Source of the DNA: a bacterium
GTDB taxonomy: Bacteria; Planctomycetota; UBA1135; GCA-002686595
Assembly (NCBI GenBank): GCA_024226735.1
Contig: JAAELL010000376.1
Coordinates: forward strand, 1 to 32,552
Direction of reading: 5' to 3'
DNA: 32,552 bases
Position 1 is the first letter of the stretch, and each line of letters starts with the position of its first letter. This document shows positions 1 to 8,800 of this stretch, piece by piece. The position numbers were made by a program, and so were the translations under genes. A model generated the notes under the pieces. That model worked only from the letters and a program-made list of their open reading frames with translations. It was not told where the DNA came from and searched no databases.

Positions 1-63
1 CCGACTCGGCCGGTCGCTGTAGAAGCGAACGAATCGCCAGTTGTCGTGGCTCGCTCTGTGGCA

Positions 64-468
64 TTACGCAACTCCCTCGATAAGACCGTCGTTGATGCGG
101 ATCTGACGCTTTGCGCGTGCTCCTTGTTGATCGTTGTGTGTCACCATAACGATGGTTACACCATCACCATTGAGCCGTTCCAGGGTCGCCATGATCTCTT
201 CGCCCTTCTCGGAGGGCTGAATCCCCTCGAAGTACTGGTTGAGGTAGCGCTGGTAGCCGGCGGGGATCTCTTGACGCTGGATCGCGTCTTCGGCCGCGCG
301 CTTCTCGGCGAGGAGGACTTCCTTCGCGCCGAGCTTCGAGCGGCTCCCGTCGTTGGCCACCTTCGTCTGGGTGAACGAGCTTTTGCCCGAGCCCTGACGA
401 ATCGTGATCTTGTGTTCTTCGCTGGTGCTTTCGGTTCTTGTGGCTTCCTCACCGAGGAAACTTTCCAT
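64..468 (-). pseudogene. chimeric frame: tail of a coiled-coil-gene partner joined to an ABC ATPase C-terminus
   Basis: This 134-residue frame has two unlike halves. Residues 1 to about 88 are hydrophilic and end in EIPAGYQRYLNQYFEGIQ. That ending looks like the IPxGY...YF tail found in planctomycete proteins encoded with large membrane coiled-coil proteins, which fits the gene just upstream. Residues about 89-134 read GEEIMATLERLN, then VTIVMVTHN with the H-loop His, then INDGLIEG. This is the end of a LolD/MacB-type ABC transporter ATPase. Walker A, signature and Walker B motifs are all missing, so it cannot be an ATPase. The join lies near 204-213. A real deletion fusing two genes, or an assembly join, would both explain it. 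The ATG at 468 has only a weak GGAA-like ribosome site, and coding-looking sequence continues upstream in frame, so the start is uncertain. Confidence 0.55.
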
Positions 469-546
469 GCTGCCCGTTCCAGCGTTCGTACTCGGGCGTG
501 CATGGGATTTTTTGGCGCCCTGTCACGGGACGCCTTTCTTGGATTG

Positions 547-1638
547 TCACGTGCCTGGGTCGTCGCAGTCGCACGGCTTCAAGATGCCGCCGAATTCGAG
601 GTCCTCCAGGTCCGCCAAGTCGCCTTCGAAGAACTTGAGGAAGTCCATGACCTCGCCCGTGAAGTCGAGGTCGGCGTTGATCTGCAGCATCTTCAGGAGC
701 TGCGCTTCGATCTCCTTGTACTTGCGCAGGAGCTCTTCGAGCTTCTCGAGCTCCTCGGGAGTGAGCTGCTTGCCCTTCTCCTTCAGCTTCTTCTCGAGCT
801 CGTCGATCTTCTCCTTGATCTTGTTGAGGGCGTCCTGGTGGTCGCCGTTCTGGAGCATCTCTTCGAGGTCTTTGTTCTCCTCTTTGAGACCCGCCAGCAT
901 CTTCTTCAGGTCGATCTTCTTCTGGAGCTCCTGCTCTTGCTGCTTTTCGAGCTGCTCGAGCATCTTGGCGATCTCCGCCATCGCGTCCTTCTTGTCGACC
1001 TTGTCCTTGGAGAGCTCAGCCTTCAGCTTCTCGAGCTCTTCGAGCAGGTCCTTCTTGCGCTGACTGAGCTCCTTGTTCTTCTCCTTGGAGAGGATCTCTT
1101 CGAGCTGGTCGATGCGCGCTTCGATCGTCTCGGCCACCTTGGGCTCGACCGGCTCGCTCGCATCGAGGATGCCCGGCAGGAAGAGGACCGCGGCAATCAA
1201 CAGCAGCGGCACCGCGAGCCAACGACCCTCGCGCGGAACGCGGTAGGGGTAGACGGCTTGGGGCGTCACGCGCTGGGTCGCCATCGAGGCGTCCTCGACG
1301 AGCGCCTCGAACATCGGGCCGGTGGCCTTCTGCTCGACGAGCTCGATCGTGCTCGAGATCCGATCCTTCAGGCCGGCGACGTCGTCGTAGTCCTTGGCCA
1401 TCGCGGCTTCGTTCGGCCGCTTGACGAGCGCGACGAGCGCACCCAGGACCGCGGCGCCTCCGAGCAGGGTTACCGCGAGGGCGCCCTTGCCGAGGTCCGG
1501 GAAGATGAGCAGCACCAGGGCGCTGAGCAGCATCAGGTAGAACAGGCTCTGCAGCCCGTACTCGACCCAACGCACGCGGAGCCAGCGGGCCCTCAGGCTC
1601 CGCACGGCATCCAAGATCGCTTGGGTGCGTTCGTTCAT
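547..1638 (-). CDS. membrane-anchored coiled-coil protein (DUF4175-like N-terminus)
   Basis: The protein has 363 residues. An N-terminal hairpin of two membrane segments (about 29-46 and 53-72) is followed by a soluble stretch and a third membrane segment (about 140-158). From about 165 to 325 there is a long Lys/Glu/Leu heptad region typical of a coiled coil. The end is acidic and closes with CDCDDPGT. This plan resembles planctomycete proteins annotated near DUF4175 that often sit beside MoxR/DUF58/Bat genes, but none of those partners is in the window. The next frame on the same strand begins 78 bases downstream and carries the tail usually found with this family. The two may be neighbouring genes or parts of one disrupted longer gene. 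No catalytic motif is visible. A role as a membrane-tethered scaffold is inference. Confidence 0.75.
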   Translation of the reverse strand: MNERTQAILDAVRSLRARWLRVRWVEYGLQSLFYLMLLSALVLLIFPDLGKGALAVTLLGGAAVLGALVALVKRPNEAAMAKDYDDVAGLKDRISSTIELVEQKATGPMFEALVEDASMATQRVTPQAVYPYRVPREGRWLAVPLLLIAAVLFLPGILDASEPVEPKVAETIEARIDQLEEILSKEKNKELSQRKKDLLEELEKLKAELSKDKVDKKDAMAEIAKMLEQLEKQQEQELQKKIDLKKMLAGLKEENKDLEEMLQNGDHQDALNKIKEKIDELEKKLKEKGKQLTPEELEKLEELLRKYKEIEAQLLKMLQINADLDFTGEVMDFLKFFEGDLADLEDLEFGGILKPCDCDDPGT

Positions 1639-1754
1639 GAAGTTTCTCCGGTGGACGGAAGAGAGGCGTCGGATCCGGTTTCCGTCGCCAGAGGTACTGT
1701 AGCTGGCACGGCGTCAGCCGTGGCGCCAAAAAACGACTCGACTCAAGGGTGTCG

Positions 1755-1799
1755 TAGGAGGCTGGCGGGGGATCCGCAGGATTCCCCGACAGCCTCCTA
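1755..1799. repeat. 45-bp hairpin with TA at both ends
   Basis: Arms at 1755-1775 and 1779-1799 pair at 19 of 21 positions around a 3-base loop. Both ends are TA followed inward by GGAGGCTG. There is no T-tract on either side and it does not lie just after a gene end, so a terminator is unlikely. Ends in TA with perfect outer arms suggest a tiny non-autonomous element that duplicates a TA target, as IS630/Tc1-type elements do. The family assignment is inference. Its last bases (CTAG, 1797-1800) are shared with the start of the neighbouring element. Confidence 0.7.
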
Positions 1800-1980
1800 G
1801 TGGTGTGATGCAGACATTCGCAGTCGTATCCCGGCCCGCATGCACGCGCCACGGCGTTGCGGCTCCTGGGACCAATCCCAGTATCACCGTATTGGCAGCG
1901 AAGTTGCGTCGTCGCCGCGCCTTGTGGCTCGCACACGCGAACTCGGGATAAGACTGCAACTGTCTGCATCACACCACTAG
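1797..1980. repeat. MITE-like inverted-repeat element, 184 bp
   Basis: A 20-bp arm at 1797-1816, beginning CTAGTGGTGTGATGC, is repeated perfectly inverted at 1961-1980. The pairing continues imperfectly inward: both arms share GCAGTC(G/T)TATCCCG, and weaker similarity reaches toward the centre. The interior holds no convincing coding frame. Perfect terminal inverted repeats, small size and CTAG/TA ends fit a miniature inverted-repeat transposable element. One end also occurs at 30618-30639, so the sequence is repeated in this genome. Confidence 0.75.
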
Positions 1981-2133
1981 CAGCTATCGGCCCCTCGGAT
2001 TCACAATCCGTCATCGACCGCGTCTGCGGCACGTAAAGGACGTATGGGGCACCGCACGATCGTCGGGGGCTATCGACGCAGTGGGGCGCCGGTTGTTCCC
2101 GTGACCTGGGGAGGATAGGGGGGCTAAGGGGGC

Positions 2134-2819
2134 ATGCGACACCTCTTCCCGGCCGTCCTTGCTCTGCTTCTCGCCGGCCCGCTCACCGCCCAGAGATCCT
2201 GGGACCGTGTCGTCCCAGTTCCGCCTTCGGGCCCGAACGACCCCCTCGACACGCTCGCGGCGGTCGATGGCGAGACCGTGGTCACCTTTGCCCACGTGCC
2301 GCGCCAGCTCGGGCTCTTCGGCTCCAGACCCAACGGCTGGGCCTCGACCGGCTGCTGCATCCGGGCAGCGCGAACACGCTCGCCGCCGCCGAGGGAACCG
2401 TCGCCATCGGCTACCGGCTCGCCGGGCCCCAACCGCAACAACCGAACAGCACCGGGCAGCCCGCGCACATCGACGGCGTCGGCAGCCGGCTCGCCAGCGA
2501 CCGCGACCTGACCCTGCGCGCCGCCGGACTTCCGCTCGGCGAGGCGGGATACTTCCTGGTTTCGCGCACGCCGGGCTTCGTGCCGACCCCGGGCGGAAGT
2601 GCAGGCAATCTGTGTCTCGGCTCTCCTTTTGGCCGCTTCGATCGCTCGCACGAGGTCTTCGACAGCGGTCGCATCGGCTGCGTTCCGCTCCGGCTGAACC
2701 TCAGCTCGCTTCCCGGCGCGCTCGCCGTGCAGCCCGGCGAGCGCTGGCACTTCCAGTGCTGGTACCGCGACGGATCCAGCTCGAACTTCACCGACGCCGT
2801 GCTCGTCGGTTTCCTCTGA
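2134..2819 (+). pseudogene. frameshifted exported protein with planctomycete C-terminal WYRD domain
   Basis: The first frame opens with a clear signal peptide (MRHLFPAVLALLLAGPLTAQ) and is coding-like to about FGSRPNGW near 2338. After that the coding signal moves to another frame, which reads LDRLLHPGSANTLAAAEGTV and runs to the stop at 2819. The second part contains GNLCLG, GRFDR and WHFQCWYRD followed by SNFTD. From memory, this is a domain recurring at the end of many exported proteins in one planctomycete lineage. Restoring one G in the GGG at 2339-2341 would join the two into one protein of about 228 residues. This is either a young pseudogene or a sequencing error. Function is unknown; a cell-surface or periplasmic location is inferred from the signal peptide. 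It converges on the giant gene that ends at 2821. Confidence 0.75.
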
Positions 2820-2820
2820 G

Positions 2821-5800
2821 CTACTCCAGCCGCGCCCGCGCCTCGTCCGCCATCCGGTGCGTGTCGGACATCGACAGCGCCTTGCGCAGTGCCGCCTCGG
2901 CCTCGGGTGCCTCCGCGCGCGCGAGCCCGAGACCGTAGTACAGGTCGGCGCTGCGCGACTTGCCCAAGGCGAAGGTGAGACGCTCGACCTCCTCGAAGGC
3001 CTGAAGCGCTTCGGCCTTCTGGCCCGCGCGGAAAGCCGCCCAAGCCAGCAGCCGCAGCGCACCGTCGTTGTACGGCTCGAACGCGAGGGCGACTTCGCAG
3101 TCCGCACGCGCTCCGTCCGCGTCGCCGAGCTCCCACAGCTTGTGCTGCGCGCGCGTCACGTACACGCGGGCCGAGTACGGTGATTCCTCCACGGACTCGT
3201 CCAGGGCCGGTAGGAGCTTCTCCGCGTATTCGCGCCGGCGTTCGGCGTCCTCGCGCTTGCGGAAGTACGTCAGCATCTGCTCGTGCGCGCGCTTGCCGTC
3301 GTCGCGCGAGCGCTCGACTGCGAGGAGTGCGAGGCGCTCGACTTCCTCGTCCAGTTCCAGCTTGGCGTAGGCGCTCGCCAACGTCAGGGGCATCGACAAG
3401 TACTGGTTCGCGTCGAGGCGCGACAGGTCGAGCTCGATGCGTTCCAGCTCGAGCGCCTCATCGCGCCGACCCAGCTTCATCAGAAGCGCCATCATCGACC
3501 GCCGCGTCGCACTCTCGGTCGTGCTGCCGTCGTTGCGGCGCGAGGAGTAGTAGCGGATGCCGCCACCGTAGTTGGACGACGAGCCGCCCCACTTGAAGCG
3601 GATCTGGCCCTTCGTCTTGCGGCCGCTCTTGACGCTCGTCGTGTAGACGTACTCGTCGCCTTGGGCGTTGGGCAGTTTCGCGCGCTGGCGCGCGAAGACG
3701 CGCCCGAGCAGCGCGAGTGCTTCCTCGTACCTTTCGAGCTCGATGTACGCCTCGGCGAGCTTCTGCATCGCCGTGACGTTGCCCTCGTTCTTCTCGAGCA
3801 GCTCCTCGCGTTGCTTGGCGATCGCTTCCCACTCCTCGTCTTGGGCGCGGATGTAGTCACGCAGCCCGGTCATGACGGCGTCCTCGGGGTCGGCCTCGAG
3901 CTCCTTCTCGATTCTCGCCTTCAGCTCGTCCATGCGACCGAGCTGCTCGTGGAAGCCGATGAGGGCGCTCCAGTTGGGGTCGATGTTGCTGCTGGAGTAG
4001 GACGAGAAGTAGTAGCCCGACGACGGCGCCACGACGAGGCCGCGTCCCGGCTCGGCGACGGCGATCCAGGCTTCTTCGAGCACCTCGTCGTGCTCGCCCG
4101 CGTCGAAGCGTGCGTAGAGAATGTTGACCTTGTTCCGCGTCGCGCCCCAGTTGTCGAACCAGCCACGTGCGCGCTCGGTTTCGACGTACTCCTTGTACAT
4201 CCCGTGCGAGCGCAGCCAAGACGTGTAGCTGTACTTGTCCTGCAGCGGACTGTTGTAGTACGCGTACATGTACGACTGGACTTCCTTGTAGCGCTCGCCG
4301 ATCGGGCGCTCCCACTGTGCGAGGCAGGCTTCGCGGTCGCCGTCGAGCATCTCGAGCTCGCCGAGCAGGCGCCGGTGGTTGTTGATCTTGTTGCGCATGC
4401 GCCACGAGTCCTCGATGACGCCCTGCTCGCGATCGAGCATGTCGACGTTGGCCTCGAGCGCGGCGCGCGTCTTCTCCTTGTGGCCGAGGGCGTAGTGCGC
4501 CTTCCAGACCTCTTGCAGGGCGCGACGGTGGTCCGGCTGGAGCTCGAGCAGCGCGTCCAGGTGCTCGGCCGCCGGTTTCCAATCGGAGCGCGAGACGTAG
4601 AGCATGCCGAGCCGGAAGAGGGCATCGACGTCACTCGCGTCGGCCTCGAGCTTGGCGCGCCACTCGTCTTCGACGGCGAGCCCGCCCGCTCGCAGTGCGA
4701 CCTGTATGCGCGCTATCGACTCGGTGTCCTCGCGCTCCGGGTCGAGCAAGACCTCGAAGCAGATTTCGAGCGCCTCGGCGCTGCGATCCAGCTTGCCGAG
4801 CGCCCGGATCTTCGCGCCCGTTCCGGTGGAGTCCTGCGGAGCGAGCTCGAGGACGGCGTCGGCCGCCGCGAGCGTCTCTTCCCATCGCTCCCAGCCCTGC
4901 AGGAACGACATGACGGCTCGCCGCGACTCGACGGTGTCTTCGTCGCCGTAACCCTTCTTGATCGCTTGGACGGCCTCTTCGAACCGGTCCTCGCGCGCGT
5001 GGAAGGCCGCGATGTGCAGCGCGTAGCCCGAACGCACGTTGGCCTTGGCGCCCGTGTCGAGCAACTGCTCGCGCGCCGCGAACGCCTTCTCGGGCTCGCC
5101 GAGCCGCATGTGTGCGCGCATCAGGAACGGCAGGATGCTCGCTTGCTCCTCCGAGCGCTCGGCGAGGCGGGTCGCGGTCTCGATGGCGACGTCGCTGCGG
5201 TCGAGCTCGAGCGCGACCTCGATCAAGACCCGCGCGAGCTTGGCGTCGTCGGGGTCCTGCGCCGCCTCCTCCAGGAGCTCGTCGAGATACGTTTCGAGCT
5301 CTCCGGTCTTGCGGTAGACGTCCATGAGTCGGCGCCGGACCGAGTCGTTGCGTCCCGAGAGGATCAGCGAGCGCCGCAGGATCGCGAGCGCCTCTTCGGT
5401 GTTGCCCATCTCCAGCTCGTACGTGGCGAGCGAGTTGAGCGTCCCGTACGACTTCTCGCCCTCGTCGTCGATCTGCTCGCGCGTGAGCCGGGCCGCGTCC
5501 TCCCAGCGCTCGTACATCGATGCGATCGACTTCTTGATGGGGCGCGCCTCCTTCTCGTCCTCGCCCTCGAGCATCTGCTCGAGCATCGCGAACGCTTCTT
5601 CCTCGCGGCCGAGATCGTGCAGGATGCCGGCCTTCTCGGCGATGACTGCGTTCTTCTCTGAGATCGAGCCGATGGCGGTGCCTACCTTGCGGCTCTTCGA
5701 CATCTTGTGCTGCGCTTCGAGCCGCTCGAGGTACGTGTATGCCGTCTCGAGGTCGCCGCGCTGGCGCGCGAGGTCGATGAGAACGGGGTAGAGGAACACG

Positions 5801-8800
5801 GCTTCCTCGCCGGTCTGCGAAAGGGTGTCGAGTCGACTCTCGACCTCGTCCATCTCGCCGAGCGCGAGGTAGAAGGCGGTCTCGTACAGCGCGCCGCGCA
5901 GGCCGCCGTGTTCGGCGGCACTCGCCTTCAACTCGTCCTCGTAGTCGGCGAGGTCGGGTAGTCGGCGCAGGATGCCCGGCAGCTGCCCGAAGAACGTGAT
6001 CTTCTGCTGGCGACCATTGGCCTTCTCGAAGCGCTCCCACGCCTTGTCGAGGGCCTTCGTCGGATCGCCGTCCAAGAGGTGCAGCGCCTCGAGCCGCATC
6101 TGCGCTTCGTCGGAGACCCACTGGCCACGTCCGACGCTGGCGATCTCTTCCTCGAGCAGCTCCTTGGCCTTGTCGAAGCGACCCTTCTCGATGTACCAGG
6201 ACGACGGCGCGAAGTCGACCCAGCCGCCCGACTGCACCTGGAACGTCTCGCCGAACATCGCGTCGATCGCGTCGATTTCGCCGCGCTCGAGCATCCAGTT
6301 CGCGAGCTGGACGGTCATCGTGAACTTCTTCTGCTTGTCGTTCGTCTTGTCGCGCAGCTTGACGATGCGCTCCTCGAGCTCCTCGCGGCGGTCGAGGACC
6401 TGCAGGCATTCCGTGACGAACTTCGACACGTGGTCGAGGTGCGGAGCGAGGTCCTCGGCGCGGCGGCCCTCGGCGAGCGCGTCGTCGTAGCGCCGCAGCT
6501 TGAACAGGCGCCGCGCGAATTTCATGCGGCTGCGGACGTTCTTGACGTCGGATTCGGCAGATTCGCGCAGGTCTTCGAGCGTGAACTTCTCGTTGTAGCC
6601 CATGCGCAGCTCGAGCTCGTCGAGCTCCTTGCGCGCCCGGTCGACGTAGAACGACGAACCCTTGGCCTTGTTCATCACCTGCGTCAGCACCTTGTGCGCG
6701 TCGTCGAGCTTGTTCGCCTTGATCATCGCCTTGGCGTACTCGAGCGCGGTGTTGCTGTCGTCGGGGTTGTAGCTGTGCAACAGGCGCATGATCGGCACGG
6801 CGTCGGCACCCAGCTGGTACTGATTGACGAGGTTGCGAACCGTGTAGCCCATGCGCCGGAACGCGACAGCGTCCTCGCGCGCGATCTGGCGCAGGACCTC
6901 GGTCGCCTCGGACGTGCGCTTCTGATCGAGGTAGAGCTTCAGGATGGCGCTGAAGTTCTCACGCACGTTGTGGATGCTCGCCGTGCTGCCGTAGTACGAG
7001 CGTCCGAGGCGCGTGATGTTGTAGTCCGAAGACGTAGTGAGACCCTGCGGAGCGACCGGAGCGAGCACGCGCCCGGTCGGCTTCTCGCGCCGGCGCATCA
7101 GCCGGTTCAGCTCGCGCTTGCGGTCGATGATGCGGTAGTGCGTCGCGATCGCGTCGTCGACGCGCGCGGCGCGCTGATGCAGCGCGGCGATGTTCTTGAG
7201 GACCGTGAAGTCGCCCTCGATGCGCTCGGCGAGCATCTCGTGAACCGCGAGGACTTCGTCCCAGCGCTTCTGGAACGCCAGCACGTCGGCCAGCTTGAGC
7301 GAGGCGTTGCGCCAGGCCGTCGTGTCCTCCTCGCCCTCCGCTTCGGCGTCGAGCGCGGCGCTCGCCGCATCCATCTGCTCGCGGTAGTACGCCTCGGCGC
7401 CGTCGAGCATCTCGTGCGTCGTCAACATCAGCTCGCCCTGGTTGCGCGAGCCGTAGGAGCGCAGGAGGTCGAACGCACGCATGTACTCGCCGCGCTTCTC
7501 GAGGATGAAGGCGAAGTCCTTCATCGCATCGTTGAAGCGGCTCGACCACGAGCGGTTGTGCCCGATGATCGGGTCGGCGCCCAGCTCTCGGTCGAGCTTC
7601 TCGAGGCGTACGTAGACCTGCTCGGCGTCCGCGTACATCTCCTCCTTGAAGTACGCCTTGGCGATGCTGGTCCAGCGCGTGATGAACTCGGGGTTCTCGG
7701 GCTCGAGCGAAACGAGCACGGCGCGCGCCTCGTCCTTCTCATCGAGCTTGAGGCGGCACTGGGCGAGGCGTAGCCGCGCGCCGTCGAGCGAAGGCGTCGT
7801 CCCGAGGCCCCACGAGAGGCTCGTGCTGGGGCCGTAGGTCAGGCCGTAGAGGCGCCGGATGTGCTCGTCCTTGACGCGTCGCTGGATGTGCGGCGGGAAG
7901 CCCTGCAGGTACTGGCGTTGCTGCTTGCGGAAGGACTTGTCGAGCCGGCGCTTCTCGGCTTCCGGCAGGCCGCTGGCCTCCAGCAGCGGCACGAGCTTCG
8001 TGAACGCCTCTGCGGCGGCGGTGTAGTCCTTCTCCGACTGCAGGACGACGCCGAGCGCGGTCCACAACCGGTAGCTGTCGGGGAACAGCTCGAGTCCCTC
8101 GCGCAGAACCGCCGCGCGCTCGTCGTCGCGCTGCAGGTAGCCGAGCAGCTGTGCGCGTTCGACGAACGCCGGTTCGGTCGCGTTGCCGGCCGTCGCACGC
8201 TCGCCGAGCTCGGCCAGGCGCGTCTCGCCGAACGCGGCGTTCTCGCGGTACAGCCCGACCTCGCGCGAGTCGAGCGTGTTGGCCCACGTCTCGCGCGTGT
8301 ACGACGGCGGGATGCGGCGCTTGTCGACGGTGCCTTCGCGCACCTCTCGGATCAGCTCGCGAGCCTCTTCTTCGCGGTCGCCGACTTGCTCGAACGTGTA
8401 CCACACCGTGTCGAACAGGGCGTCGTTGGCTGGGTGCTTCTTGACCTCGGTGATGCCGAGCTCCAGAAAATCCTCGACGTAGCCCTTCTCCTCGAAGTAC
8501 GTCTTCAGCGCCTGCACGCGCTCGTGGTACCGGGTGTTGCGGCTCGAGTAGTAGTAGGACGAGCGCCGGCTCGCGGCCCACGGGTTGCTCTTCTTGTCCT
8601 TGTCCGGGTCGTCGTTCTCCTTGCGGTCGGGGACACGGATCAGGCCGAACAGGCGCTTGCCGATCTCGAGCGAGCGCTCCTTCTCGTGCAGGTCGTCGTA
8701 CAGATCGCCCAAGCGCTTGAGCACGCGCCACGAGTCGCCCTGCAGCGACAGCATGCGCTCGAGCGTCTCCGCCGAGTCCTCGCGGCGGCCGATCTTTTCC

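Larger units (their letters stand above)
1639..2133. other. intergenic region between divergent genes, occupied by repeat elements
   Basis: No coding frame here looks real. Bases 1755-1980 are taken up by two abutting inverted-repeat elements, listed separately. The rest must contain the promoters of the minus-strand coiled-coil gene and of the plus-strand gene at 2134, but no convincing -35/-10 pair stands out. Just before 2134 there is purine-rich sequence (GGGGAGG, and AAGGGGG ending one base before the ATG) that could serve as the ribosome site. Confidence 0.5.

Noticed and set aside
1755..1799. Hairpin read as a terminator
   Set aside because: There is no T-tract, and the flanking genes start rather than end toward it.
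46..1800. Long plus-strand open frame antisense to the coiled-coil gene
   Set aside because: Its Leu/Glu/Val-rich product mirrors the opposite-strand coiled coil. High-GC codon bias opens antisense frames.
3283..5661. Long plus-strand frames antisense to the giant TPR gene (also near 6079-7773 and 9808-11664)
   Set aside because: Arg/Val/Leu-rich products without domains, fully covered by a confidently coding opposite strand.
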